Assembly (NCBI GenBank): GCA_029561255.1
Contig: JAKQJH010000134.1
Span: forward strand, 1 to 64,000
Direction of reading: 5' to 3'
DNA length: 64,000 nt
DNA from: Bacteroidota bacterium
GTDB taxonomy: Bacteria; Bacteroidota; Bacteroidia; Chitinophagales; Chitinophagaceae
The notes beneath the pieces are model-generated. The model saw only the letters and a program-made list of their open reading frames with translations, had not been told where the DNA came from and ran no database searches. The position numbers were made by a program, and so were the translations under genes. Shown piece after piece: positions 27,881 through 35,148 of this stretch. Position 1 is the first letter of the stretch; every line of letters starts with the position of its first letter.

Positions 27881-27894
27881 TCAGTCAGTTGAAA

Positions 27895-28269
27895 TTAAGC
27901 AATTTCAACATCAGCACCTGCTTCTTTCAGTTTAGCGGCGATTTCTTCAGCTTCTGCTTTAGATACACCTTCTTTTACATTCTTCGGAGCGCCATCAACG
28001 AGGTCTTTGGCTTCTTTCAGACCGAGACCAGTCAGATCTTTAACGATCTTAACCACGTTCAGTTTGGAAGCACCACCACTCTTCAGTACTACGTTGAATG
28101 CTGTTTTTTCTTCAGCAGCAGCAGCACCACCACCATCGCCGCTGGCTACAACTACTGCAGCAGCTGCGGGTTCGATACCGTACTCTGTTTTCAGGAAATC
28201 AGCTAATTCCTGTACTTCTTTTACTGTTAAGCCTACCAGGCTTTCTGCTAATGCTTTTACGTCTGCCAT
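27895..28269 (-). CDS. rplL: 50S ribosomal protein L7/L12
   Basis: 124 residues: N-terminal dimerisation helix ([30 protein letters not shown]), Ala/Gly-rich hinge ([20 protein letters not shown]) and the C-terminal factor-binding domain ([20 protein letters not shown] ... [21 protein letters not shown]). Forms the ribosomal stalk with L10 and stimulates elongation-factor GTPases. Last gene of rplKAJL; 151-bp spacer to rplJ includes the heptamer array 28382-28423. Confidence 0.99.
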   Translation of the reverse strand: MADVKALAESLVGLTVKEVQELADFLKTEYGIEPAAAAVVVASGDGGGAAAAEEKTAFNVVLKSGGASKLNVVKIVKDLTGLGLKEAKDLVDGAPKNVKEGVSKAEAEEIAAKLKEAGADVEIA

Positions 28270-28381
28270 TTTGTTTGAATTTTTACCGTCTTCATTTCCA
28301 TAATGGGATCCGACGGCGGTTTTTAAAAAAATTGTTTATATAGTAAAGTGGCGGTAGAACCGGGTGGTCCGGGCTCAGGCC

Positions 28382-28423
28382 CTCGCCGCTCGCGACTCAT
28401 TGCTCGCCCCTGTATACTCCTTA
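28382..28423 (-). repeat. Heptamer tandem repeat starting at the rplJ stop codon
   Basis: Minus strand from the stop: TAAGGAG, TATACAG, GGGCGAG, CAATGAG, TCGCGAG, CGGCGAG. Period is exactly 7 and the TAA stop codon itself forms the first unit. Confidence 0.85.
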
Positions 28424-28948
28424 CTCTGCAGCAGCAGCCACTTCCGCGCCGCCTGCTTTCTGCTCGTGGTGGTGCAGTAACGCAGCCAGTACACGTTTGG
28501 CAGGTGATTGCAGCAACCCGATAACCTCACCAATGAGTTCATTCTTGGTTTTGATCTGGGTCAGTGCTTTCAGGTTGTTATCGCCCATGTATACATCACC
28601 GTTGATGAAAGCCGCTTTCAGAACGGGTTTATCACCGTTGCTTTCTTTACGGAAAGAACTGATGATCAGCGCCGGTTCCTTGGGGTTCTCAGAGAACATC
28701 AGGGCCGTCACTTTGTGCAGTGAATCATACATACTTGCGTATTTCTCACTGTCCAGTGATTCCAGCGCCTTTTTAATCAGGGTGTTTTTGGCCACTTTCA
28801 TTTCCACCTGTTTGCTGAAACAGGCACGGCGGAGTTTACCCACCTGCGCTACTGAAAGAGATTCAGTATCGGCAATATAGAAGTTGTTGTATTGAGCAAA
28901 CTTGCCTTTCAGCAGTTCAATCACTTCGTTTTTTTGATCTTTAGTCAT
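28421..28948 (-). CDS. rplJ: 50S ribosomal protein L10
   Basis: 175 residues starting MTKDQKNEVIELLKGKF, with the conserved FYIADTESLSVAQVGKLRR and KVAKNTLIKKALE segments; C-terminal helix for L7/L12 dimers (about 145-165). Anchors the stalk to 23S rRNA. Between rplA (77 bp) and rplL on the same strand; no obvious L10 autoregulatory leader is identifiable in the 77-bp gap. Confidence 0.98.
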   Translation of the reverse strand: MTKDQKNEVIELLKGKFAQYNNFYIADTESLSVAQVGKLRRACFSKQVEMKVAKNTLIKKALESLDSEKYASMYDSLHKVTALMFSENPKEPALIISSFRKESNGDKPVLKAAFINGDVYMGDNNLKALTQIKTKNELIGEVIGLLQSPAKRVLAALLHHHEQKAGGAEVAAAAE

Positions 28949-29025
28949 TTTACTTAAGTTTTTTATCGGTCAGGCCGTTTGGCCCCGTTAAAAATTACCT
29001 GGCCGGATTAAACGGCCAGACCGGT

Positions 29026-29721
29026 TTAGTGAACAAATGCTTTGGTGTCAATAGCAATACCAGGACTCATCGTGCTGGCCATGCTGATACCTCTCAGGTA
29101 TGTACCTTTTGCAGAAGAGGGTTTCGCCTTGATGATTGCATTCAGCAGCTCCAGGCTGTTTTCAGCAATTTTCTCAGGAGTGAAACTTACCCGTCCGATA
29201 GAGGCATGGATGATACCTACTTTATCCACTTTGAAAGCGATCTTACCGCCTTTTACATCATTGATAGCGTTTGCCACATCATTGGTAACTGTACCGGTCT
29301 TGGGGTTCGGCATCAGGTTACGGGGGCCCAGTACTTTACCGAGTTTACCAATCTTAGGCATAACAGAAGGAGTAGCGATGATTACATCCACATCTACCCA
29401 TCCGCCTTCAATTTTGGTAACATACTCGTCCAGTCCGACATAATCCGCACCGGCTGCTTTTGCTTCGGCTTCTTTATCCGGGGGACAAAGAACGAGTACT
29501 TTTTTAGTTTTACCAGTACCATGGGGTAAACTTACCGTACCACGGATTGCCTGGTCAGCTTTTTTAGGATCCACACCCAGACGGATGTGCAGGTCCACGG
29601 AAGCATCGAATTTGCAGGTGGAAATTGTTTTCACCAGCGTGGAAGCTTCTTTTAAGGAATATGCTTTGTTTGCGTCAACTTTTGTATCGGCAACTTTTCT
29701 TTTTTTACTAATGAATGCCAT
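29026..29721 (-). CDS. rplA: 50S ribosomal protein L1
   Basis: 231 residues. Conserved motifs [20 protein letters not shown] (about 39-58), VRGT-like [13 protein letters not shown] and [20 protein letters not shown] (about 126-145). Binds 23S rRNA near the E site and can repress its own operon by binding mRNA. Follows rplK by about 50 bp; that gap contains a CCCCTTCAGGGGG palindrome (about 29749-29765). Confidence 0.98.
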   Translation of the reverse strand: MAFISKKRKVADTKVDANKAYSLKEASTLVKTISTCKFDASVDLHIRLGVDPKKADQAIRGTVSLPHGTGKTKKVLVLCPPDKEAEAKAAGADYVGLDEYVTKIEGGWVDVDVIIATPSVMPKIGKLGKVLGPRNLMPNPKTGTVTNDVANAINDVKGGKIAFKVDKVGIIHASIGRVSFTPEKIAENSLELLNAIIKAKPSSAKGTYLRGISMASTMSPGIAIDTKAFVH

Positions 29722-29771
29722 TTTAATTTCTTTTAAGGATTTCAGAAAGTCCCCTTCAGGGGGTTAAGGGA

Positions 29772-30215
29772 TTAATTCTCCCAGGGAGCTTTACCTTCCA
29801 CGTTGAGGCCCATGCTGCGGGCGGTACCGGCTACCATTTTCATGGCGCTTTCGATAGTAAAACAGTTGAGGTCAGGCATCTTGTCTTCTGCAATTGCCTT
29901 TACCTGTTCCCAGTTTACTTTACCCACTTTAACACGGTTGCTTTCTTTGGAACCCTTTTGAATTTTTGCGGCTTCCATCAGCTGAATAGCTGCGGGAGGC
30001 GTTTTGATTACAAAGTCAAAACTCTTGTCTGTGTAGACGGTGATTAATACGGGAAGTACTTTTCCCATTTTGTCCTGTGTTCTAGCATTGAACTGCTTAC
30101 AGAATTCCATGATGTTGATACCCTTGGAACCCAGCGCAGGACCGATCGGAGGTGCAGGGTTGGCCTGGCCACCCTTACACTGCAGCTTTACAAAGCCGGA
30201 GATTTCTTTTGCCAT
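29772..30215 (-). CDS. rplK: 50S ribosomal protein L11
   Basis: 147 residues: [20 protein letters not shown] (N-terminal domain that binds stalk-associated factors), [13 protein letters not shown] and the rRNA-binding C-terminal domain with [12 protein letters not shown]. First gene of rplKAJL, behind its own promoter at 30322-30352 and separated from nusG by the nusG terminator. Confidence 0.98.
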   Translation of the reverse strand: MAKEISGFVKLQCKGGQANPAPPIGPALGSKGINIMEFCKQFNARTQDKMGKVLPVLITVYTDKSFDFVIKTPPAAIQLMEAAKIQKGSKESNRVKVGKVNWEQVKAIAEDKMPDLNCFTIESAMKMVAGTARSMGLNVEGKAPWEN

Positions 30216-30321
30216 TTTCTTTAATTTATTGGTTCTAGCGACCTTTCGATTTGTCTACTTGGTCTCCCAAATTCCTTGTTGTCCCATTTCCGGGATTTCT
30301 CTAAAGAACTAATTGGGGCTG

Positions 30322-30352
30322 CAAAAGTAAGCGGAAAAGCTTTACTGGCAAA
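30322..30352 (-). promoter_or_regulatory. Promoter of rplK-rplA-rplJ-rplL
   Basis: Minus strand TTTG (30352-30349), 19-nt spacer, TACTTTTG (30329-30322), a very good fit to TTTG-N19-TAnnTTTG. Located just downstream of the nusG terminator, so the ribosomal operon is transcribed separately from secE-nusG. Confidence 0.8.
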
Positions 30353-30385
30353 GGTTTTCACCCTTTTTTTCGATCAACAATGCCA

Positions 30386-30420
30386 AAAAAAAGCCATCCG
30401 TGTGAGGCGGATGGCTTTTA
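30386..30420 (-). terminator. Intrinsic terminator of nusG
   Basis: Minus strand stem AAAAGCCATCCG / CGGATGGCTTTT with a 7-nt loop (30391-30418), followed by TTTTT. About 18 bp after the nusG stop. Confidence 0.9.
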
Positions 30421-30437
30421 CTATTTTATAGTACCGG

Positions 30438-31019
30438 TTAACTGATCTTCTCTACCTGCATGTAGTTGAGTTCCACAGGAGTAGAACGACCGAAAATCTT
30501 CACCGTCACCTTCAGTTTCTTTTTCTCATCATTCACTTCCTCGATCACCCCGTTGAAATCGTTGAATGGCCCTTCAATGATCTTGATGGTTTCGCCTACG
30601 ATAAACGGCTCACTCATGCTCATACCGCCTACTTCTGCCATTTCATCCATTTTACCCAGCATCTTGTTTACTTCGGCTTTACGGAGGGCAATGGGATCTT
30701 CTTTCCCCAGGAAATGGATGACATTGGTCGTATTCTTGATAATGTCTCTCAGGTCGTCGTTTAATTTTCCATCCGCTATCTCAATCATCACATAACCGGG
30801 ATAATAGTTACGTTCCCGCATTACTTTTTTACCACTGGCTACTTTGTACACCTTTTCAACCGGCAGGAAAACCTGCTTCACGATCTCACTCCAGCCACCA
30901 CGGGAGATTTCCTTATCCAGGTATTCCTTCACCTTCTTTTCCTTGCCGCTCACCACACGCAGTACGTACCATTTGGTTTCGGCCTGCTTGACATTCTCGG
31001 TATTCGGTGTTGTTTCCAT
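30438..31019 (-). CDS. nusG: Transcription termination/antitermination factor NusG
   Basis: 193 residues: N-terminal NGN domain (KWYVLRVVSGKEKKVKEYLD, FLPVEKVYKVASGKK, YYPGYVMIEI) and C-terminal KOW domain (GETIKIIEGPFNDFNGVIEE..FGRSTPVELNYMQVEKI). Bridges RNA polymerase to Rho or to ribosomal S10. 27 bp downstream of secE. Confidence 0.98.
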   Translation of the reverse strand: METTPNTENVKQAETKWYVLRVVSGKEKKVKEYLDKEISRGGWSEIVKQVFLPVEKVYKVASGKKVMRERNYYPGYVMIEIADGKLNDDLRDIIKNTTNVIHFLGKEDPIALRKAEVNKMLGKMDEMAEVGGMSMSEPFIVGETIKIIEGPFNDFNGVIEEVNDEKKKLKVTVKIFGRSTPVELNYMQVEKIS

Positions 31020-31045
31020 TGAAAAAAGTTTGAATATAAATTAGA

Positions 31046-31246
31046 TCAGGCTTTGTAAAGTTGGTTATAGACAAACTTAAGCCCGTTACCGATGGCAGAA
31101 TCCATTGCCAGTACAATGAAAGTTATAACAATGGTGGCAGCCAGTACAATCATGGTAGATTGCTGTAATTGCTGCCAGGTCGGCCAGGATACTTTCTCCG
31201 TCAGCTCCTTAAAGCTCTCTTTGAAGTAGGTTGTGATTTTATTCAT
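31046..31246 (-). CDS. secE: Preprotein translocase subunit SecE
   Basis: 66 residues, the short single-helix form: amphipathic YFKESFKELTEKVSWPTWQQ followed by one transmembrane segment (TMIVLAATIVITFIVLAM). Part of the SecYEG channel. Lies between tRNA-Trp (13 bp upstream) and nusG. Confidence 0.95.
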   Translation of the reverse strand: MNKITTYFKESFKELTEKVSWPTWQQLQQSTMIVLAATIVITFIVLAMDSAIGNGLKFVYNQLYKA

Positions 31247-31259
31247 AATACGCTGTTTG

Positions 31260-31330
31260 CACGGGCAGAGAGATTCGAACTCCCATCAACGGTTTTGGAG
31301 ACCGCTATTCTGCCATTGAACTATGCCCGT
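31260..31330 (-). tRNA. tRNA-Trp(CCA)
   Basis: Minus strand cloverleaf: acceptor ACGGGCA/TGCCCGT, anticodon stem GCGGT/ACCGT with loop CTCCAAA (CCA), discriminator G. 71 nt. Located between tuf and secE, the standard Bacteroidota position. A partial copy with hairpin insertions precedes it. Confidence 0.95.
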
Positions 31331-31350
31331 TTTTAATACTTTATTTTAAG

Positions 31351-31456
31351 AACTCCCATCAATCCCGGAGGTCCGGGACTATTCTGCCATTGAATGCTGA
31401 CGAAGCTGCGCTTGTCCGCATCCCGACAGGCTTTGCCTCGTCGGGACTATGCCCGT
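31351..31456 (-). pseudogene. tRNA-Trp partial copy with palindromic inserts
   Basis: Retains, in order on the minus strand, the 5' acceptor and start (ACGGGCATAG), the D-side TTCAATGGCAGAATAG and the TTGATGGGAGTT after the anticodon arm. The anticodon arm is replaced by TCCCGGA-CC-TCCGGGA (31363-31378), and a 52-bp insert (31395-31446) between acceptor and D-arm consists of two adjacent hairpin-forming units: TCCCGAC..GTCGGGA (31421-31446) and TGCGGAC..GTCAGCA (31395-31420). No anticodon remains, so it cannot serve as a tRNA. Confidence 0.85.
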
Positions 31457-31461
31457 AAGAA

Positions 31462-31510
31462 TCAAAAGTCACCGGTCGTTCGGAAAATCCGGCAGACCAA
31501 TGACTTTTGA
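31462..31510 (-). other. Large inverted repeat between tuf and the tRNA-Trp region
   Basis: TCAAAAGTCA (31462-31471) and TGACTTTTGA (31501-31510) are perfect complements, with inner GGTC/GACC and CGG/CCG pairings. It lies 19 bp past the tuf stop. No T-tract follows on the minus strand, so it may be a processing or stability structure between tuf and the tRNA rather than a terminator. Confidence 0.6.
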
Positions 31511-31528
31511 AGTATCAAATATAAAAGA

Positions 31529-32716
31529 TTATTTAATAATCTCAGTAACCTGTCCTGCACCTACTGTACGACCACCTTCGCGGATCGCGAATTTCAGACC
31601 CTTTTCCATCGCGATGGGCTGAATCAGTTTTACATTCAGTGAAGTGTTATCACCAGGCATAACCATTTCAGTTCCAGCGTTCAGTTCAACTTCTCCGGTT
31701 ACGTCAGTAGTACGGAAATAGAACTGGGGACGATATTTCTGGAAGAACGGAGTATGACGTCCACCTTCTTCTTTGCTCAGTACGTAAACCTCAGCTTTGA
31801 AATCAGTGTGGGGAGTGATAGAACCGGGTTTTACGATTACCATACCACGACGGATCTGGGTTTTCTCAATACCACGGAGCAGCAGACCTGCGTTATCACC
31901 GGCTTCACCTTCATCCAGCAGTTTGCGGAACATTTCCACACCTGTACAGGTAGAAGTCAGGGGCTCAGCGATAAGACCAACGATCTCAACAGGCTCACCC
32001 ACTTTAATACGACCTCTTTCGATACGACCTGTGGCAACAGTACCACGACCTGTGATAGAGAATACATCTTCCACAGACATCAGGAACGGTTGGTCAACCG
32101 GGCGGGGAGGCAGGGGAATATATTCGTCAACTGCAGTCATCAGTTCTTCAACCTGCTTAACTGCTTCAGCATCACCTTCCAGGGCTTTGATAGCTGAACC
32201 TTTGATGATCGGTGTGTTAGCACCATCAAAACCGTAGAAAGTCAGGAGGTCACGGATTTCCATTTCCACCAGTTCCAGCAGTTCGGGGTCATCAACCAGG
32301 TCAACTTTATTCATGAATACCACAATCTTAGGTACACCCACCTGGCGGGCCAGCAGGATGTGCTCTTTAGTTTGGGGCATAGGTCCGTCAGTAGCGGCAA
32401 CCACCAGGATCGCACCATCCATCTGGGCAGCACCGGTGATCATGTTTTTAACATAGTCAGCGTGACCGGGACAGTCAACGTGTGCGTAGTGACGGTTAGC
32501 CGTCTGATACTCAACGTGAGCTGTGTTGATGGTGATACCCCTTTCTTTCTCTTCAGGAGCCGCATCAATTTCATCATATTTTTTTGCAGTCGCCATACCC
32601 TTAGAAGCTAAGATGGTGGTAATGGCTGCGGTCAAAGTTGTTTTACCATGGTCAATGTGTCCGATGGTACCAACGTTAACGTGGGGTTTGTCCCTCTTAA
32701 AGGTCTCTTTTGACAT
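31529..32716 (-). CDS. tuf: Translation elongation factor Tu
   Basis: 395 residues: G1 loop [10 protein letters not shown] (19-28), DCPGHADY (G3), NKVDLVDD (G4), [10 protein letters not shown] (G5), then the beta-barrel domains 2 and 3 with [17 protein letters not shown] and the closing [10 protein letters not shown]. Delivers aminoacyl-tRNA to the ribosome. 126 bp downstream of tRNA-Thr(GGT); no separate promoter box is obvious, so it is probably co-transcribed with the tRNA cluster. Confidence 0.99.
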   Translation of the reverse strand: MSKETFKRDKPHVNVGTIGHIDHGKTTLTAAITTILASKGMATAKKYDEIDAAPEEKERGITINTAHVEYQTANRHYAHVDCPGHADYVKNMITGAAQMDGAILVVAATDGPMPQTKEHILLARQVGVPKIVVFMNKVDLVDDPELLELVEMEIRDLLTFYGFDGANTPIIKGSAIKALEGDAEAVKQVEELMTAVDEYIPLPPRPVDQPFLMSVEDVFSITGRGTVATGRIERGRIKVGEPVEIVGLIAEPLTSTCTGVEMFRKLLDEGEAGDNAGLLLRGIEKTQIRRGMVIVKPGSITPHTDFKAEVYVLSKEEGGRHTPFFQKYRPQFYFRTTDVTGEVELNAGTEMVMPGDNTSLNVKLIQPIAMEKGLKFAIREGGRTVGAGQVTEIIK

Positions 32717-32841
32717 TGTTATCGGTTTTAAAGTTGTGTTTTACAATTATTGTTTTTTTATCAGGAAGCCTTCAGTATTGTTACCACCGGCCATCTTTCA
32801 ACACATTGTTTTTCAATTTTTTAACTGCCTCAAAAAAACTG

Positions 32842-32913
<72 letters not shown>

Positions 32914-32929
32914 TTCTTTACACGTTTAG

Positions 32930-32984
32930 CTGGCAGACCTCTTCTCCCGTACCTACGGGATGCTCCACCACTGAGCTACAACGG
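32930..32984 (-). pseudogene. tRNA-Thr(GGT) partial copy with palindrome in place of the anticodon arm
   Basis: Minus strand: GAAGCCGTTGTAGCTCAGTG, then GTGGAGCA (real: GTAGAGCA), then TCCCGTAGGTACGGGA (32960-32945) in place of the anticodon arm, then GAAGAGGTCTG as in the real tRNA. The T-arm and 3' acceptor are missing. Also repeats the short 5' flank GTAAGAA (real: GTAAAGAA), so a duplication of the gene start is indicated. Confidence 0.87.
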
Positions 32985-33034
32985 CTTCTTACAGCCGGCA
33001 GCCAGCAGTACACAGTATTCAGCCAGCTGAGGCT

Positions 33035-33077
33035 GACTGCCAACTGCCAACTGCCAACTGAAGGCTGATTACTGACA
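33035..33077 (-). repeat. Heptamer tandem repeat after tRNA-Gly
   Basis: Minus strand from 3 nt past the tRNA-Gly 3' end: TAATCAG, CCTTCAG, TTGGCAG, TTGGCAG, TTGGCAG. Three perfect TTGGCAG units with period 7; same consensus as at 2343-2410. Confidence 0.85.
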
Positions 33078-33079
33078 AG

Positions 33080-33152
33080 AGCGGGAGACCGGGCTCGAAC
33101 CGGCCACCTGAAGCTTGGAAGGCTACCGCTCTACCAAATGAGCTACTCCCGC
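33080..33152 (-). tRNA. tRNA-Gly(TCC)
   Basis: Minus strand: acceptor GCGGGAG/CTCCCGC, D-arm GCTCATTTGGTAGAGC, anticodon loop CTTCCAA (TCC), T-arm GGCCGGTTCGAGCCCGGTC, discriminator T. Third gene of the Thr-Tyr-Gly-Thr cluster. Confidence 0.95.
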
Positions 33153-33156
33153 TTTT

Positions 33157-33266
33157 ACCCACCGAAGCTTTAGCGAAGGTGGGTTTGTTTCTAAGAACTT
33201 TTTATGATGTCCTACTTCACCGAAGCTAGGTAGGACGCTTCCCTCTTTCGCTAAAGCTATAGAGGG
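33157..33266. repeat. Three hairpins with different stems and a shared 14-nt loop
   Basis: 33157-33184 has stem ACCCACC/GGTGGGT with loop GAAGCTTTAGCGAA. 33209-33236 has stem GTCCTAC/GTAGGAC with loop TTCACCGAAGCTAG. 33241-33266 has stem CCCTCT/AGAGGG with loop TTCGCTAAAGCTAT. Loops 2 and 3 are in the opposite orientation: reverse-complemented they read CTAGCTTCGGTGAA and ATAGCTTTAGCGAA, so the consensus is nnAGCTTyrGyGAA. They fill the spacer between tRNA-Gly and tRNA-Tyr. Confidence 0.85.
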
Positions 33267-33271
33267 CACTG

Positions 33272-33354
33272 TGGGCAAGGATGGATTCGAACCACCGAAC
33301 TCCGAAGAGGACAGATTTACAGTCTGTTGCCGTTGGCCACTTGGCTACTTGCCC
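33272..33354 (-). tRNA. tRNA-Tyr(GTA)
   Basis: Minus strand class II tRNA of 83 nt: acceptor GGGCAAG/CTTGCCC, anticodon loop CTGTAAA (GTA), a long variable arm (CCTCTTCGGAG), T-arm GGTGGTTCGAATCCATC, discriminator A. Confidence 0.95.
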
Positions 33355-33360
33355 GCCCTG

Positions 33361-33433
33361 AGCCACCTGCCAGAATCGAACTGGCGACCTACTGATTACA
33401 AATCAGTTGCTCTACCAGCTGAGCTAAGGTGGC
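33361..33433 (-). tRNA. tRNA-Thr(TGT)
   Basis: Minus strand: acceptor GCCACCT/AGGTGGC, D-arm GCTCAGCTGGTAGAGC, anticodon loop TTTGTAA (TGT), T-arm GCCAGTTCGATTCTGGC, discriminator T. First gene of the tRNA cluster. Confidence 0.95.
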
Positions 33434-33506
33434 GGTTTTTATTACCGGCGACGCTGGATGATCCGCCGGATCGGGCAATAAAGAACTACCCCATTTTTTG
33501 GGAAGG

Positions 33507-33537
33507 CAAAGGTAAGGGAATTATGATATTGCAAAAA
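33507..33537 (-). promoter_or_regulatory. Promoter of the tRNA-Thr/Tyr/Gly/Thr-tuf unit
   Basis: Minus strand TTTTTG ending at 33532, 17-nt spacer, TACCTTTG (33514-33507). The -7 box is perfect; the spacing is a little short. Start would be near 33500, giving a leader of about 65 nt before tRNA-Thr(TGT). Confidence 0.65.
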
Positions 33538-33580
33538 TTTTAAAGTGAATTTTTCTGCTGAAAATCAAGAAATAGTTATA

Positions 33581-33632
33581 AAGCCGGGAAGTCCGGAAAG
33601 ACGGAAAGTCAGAAAGAAGCCATGTCGGAAGT
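33581..33632. repeat. Octamer-like degenerate repeat
   Basis: Plus strand AAGTCCGG, AAAGACGG, AAAGTCAG, AAAGAAGC, CATGTCGG, AAGTCTGG with an 8-bp period, followed at 33650-33675 by inverted CCGGCATTTC..CCGGACTTC pieces. A relative of the 7-bp repeats in style, but with a different unit length. Confidence 0.6.
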
Positions 33633-33680
33633 CTGGTCCATTACAACTTCCCGGCATTTCAGACGCCCGGACTTCTTCAT

Positions 33681-33712
33681 AAAAAAAGGGCGGATCTTTC
33701 GATCCACCCTTG
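33681..33712 (-). terminator. Intrinsic terminator of the HPF gene
   Basis: Minus strand GGGTGGATC-GAAA-GATCCGCCC (33688-33709) followed by TTTTTTT, starting about 10 bp after the stop codon. Confidence 0.9.
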
Positions 33713-33719
33713 TAGCTTT

Positions 33720-34019
33720 TTAAGCGGCTTGTTTTTCTTTTTTTCTTTTTATCTGGCTCACGAGCGAGTCGAAAGCACTGTCGAAAGATTCTTCAAATGA
33801 TTTACTGGTTGATTTTACAAAAAAGTCGTGTCGTGGCACATGGACCCGGATTTCAGCAATTTTGTCTTTAACGGAATGTACCACATTGTCCAATTTCAAA
33901 AACACATGTACCTGGATGATGCGATCGCTAAATACTGTCAGCTTTTCCAGCTTTTTGTTTACATACTCCATCAGCTTGCTGTCAGCATTGAAATGAACAG
34001 TTTGAATTTTTACATTCAT
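33720..34019 (-). CDS. hpf: Ribosome hibernation promoting factor, short form (HPF/RaiA/YfiA)
   Basis: 99 residues from MNVKIQTVHFNADSKL; ATG 34025 two codons upstream is also possible. Single S30AE domain (beta-alpha-beta-beta-beta-alpha) with DKIAEIRVHVPRHDFFVKS and basic C-terminus IKRKKEKQAA. Binds the 30S decoding site and stops idle ribosomes in stationary phase. It lacks the long C-terminal dimerisation domain. Same strand and neighbourhood as xerC and rpsU, a typical Bacteroidota arrangement. Confidence 0.93.
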   Translation of the reverse strand: MNVKIQTVHFNADSKLMEYVNKKLEKLTVFSDRIIQVHVFLKLDNVVHSVKDKIAEIRVHVPRHDFFVKSTSKSFEESFDSAFDSLVSQIKRKKEKQAA

Positions 34020-34175
34020 GGTCATCAATTTTTAACTGTGAAACAATAAATAAAGAACTTAAACGGAAAGGTTTTTCTTAGGGGTTCGGTTCTTATATCG
34101 TATTCAAGTTACAAAAAAAGGAAACGTATTCCAATAAAATAAACCCTTAAAATTTATTGTGCTGTTTCCGGTAAA

Positions 34176-35078
34176 TCAACCCCGGGGATGCGCCTTTTTA
34201 TGGATGTCTTTCAACTTCCCGATTGTGTTGTGAGTATACACCTGCGTGGCCGCCAGGCTGCTGTGACCCAGCAATTCCTTCACCGCATTCAGGTCAGCCC
34301 CGTGATTCATTAAATGAGTGGCAAAACTATGACGCAACACGTGTGGACTTTTTTTATCAAGCGTACTGGCCTCCCCCAGTGCCTGATTAACCAGCGCCCA
34401 GGCATACCTTGGGTACAGTTTCTTTCCCTTTTCCGTAACCAGCAAGGTCTCCCCGGTTTGTTCAAATTCCTTTCGTTTCAATTGCTGATACTCGCGGATA
34501 GCCGCCATCAGCTCCGGACTTACCGGAATCACCCGCTCTTTATTACCTTTCCCCAGGACCTTGATCTGTCCCCTCGATTCATCCACCTGTGTCTCCTTTA
34601 GGCCTGTAAGCTCGCTCAGCCGCATCCCGGTGGCGTAGAATATCGCCACCAGCATTTTCATATTCAGGCTCTTCCAGTCCTCCGCAGCCCCGCTGAGGGT
34701 CTGTACCAGCTCGCGCACTTCCTCTTCTTTCACAAAAACCGGTAATCTTTTGCTTTTCTTCGGACTGATGACCTGCCCCATGGGCGATTGTTCTACCCCT
34801 CCCGTTTTTAACTGGTATTTGAAAAAGGATTTCAGACTCGAAATTTTCCGGTTCAGCGTGACCGCCCCCAGCCCCTTGTCTTTTAACGACGCCAGCCAGC
34901 TCCGGACAATGCCGGATTGTATCTCCCGGAGTTCCCGGATCCCGTATTGTATTTCAAGAAAATCAAAAAAGTCGGTAAGATCATTCGTATAGGCCAGCAG
35001 GGTATGCGCCGAATACCTTTTTTCAAATTTCAGGTAATCCAGGAAGGTCTGTATGTTGGCACGTTCTTGTACAGGCAT
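34176..35078 (-). CDS. xerC: Tyrosine recombinase XerC/XerD-type
   Basis: 300 residues. N-terminal SAM-like DNA-binding domain (FLDYLKFEKRYSAHTLLAYT) and C-terminal catalytic domain with the R-H-R-H/Y set: ATGMRLSEL (Arg), VLRHSFATHLMNHGAD (His, Arg), LLGHSSLAATQVYTH (His, Tyr). Length and motifs match chromosomal dimer resolution recombinases at dif, rather than phage integrases. Flanked by hpf and rpsU; no integrated element is next to it. XerC and XerD cannot be separated by eye; the neighbourhood favours XerC. Confidence 0.88.
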   Translation of the reverse strand: MPVQERANIQTFLDYLKFEKRYSAHTLLAYTNDLTDFFDFLEIQYGIRELREIQSGIVRSWLASLKDKGLGAVTLNRKISSLKSFFKYQLKTGGVEQSPMGQVISPKKSKRLPVFVKEEEVRELVQTLSGAAEDWKSLNMKMLVAIFYATGMRLSELTGLKETQVDESRGQIKVLGKGNKERVIPVSPELMAAIREYQQLKRKEFEQTGETLLVTEKGKKLYPRYAWALVNQALGEASTLDKKSPHVLRHSFATHLMNHGADLNAVKELLGHSSLAATQVYTHNTIGKLKDIHKKAHPRG

Positions 35079-35116
35079 AAAAAAAGACAGCTACAAAGCT
35101 ATTAAACTTTGCAGCT
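35079..35116 (-). terminator. Intrinsic terminator of rpsU
   Basis: Minus strand AGCTGCAAAG / CTTTGTAGCT (35116-35089, one G-U pair) with an 8-nt loop and a T-tract to 35079. It overlaps the region just upstream of the xerC ATG. Confidence 0.8.
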
Positions 35117-35148
35117 ATCTCAAGAGTATATTATCCGTCAGGGATTAA

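Noticed and set aside
33446-33470. GATCCG-C-CGGATC-like palindrome upstream of tRNA-Thr(TGT) as another member of the hairpin family
   Set aside because: It lacks TCCCG/CGGGA ends and lies in leader DNA with no tRNA-like flanks; too little to include.
34176-35078. Tyrosine recombinase as sign of a genomic island
   Set aside because: Length, motifs and hpf/rpsU neighbours fit the housekeeping XerC/XerD; no repeats or cargo flank it.
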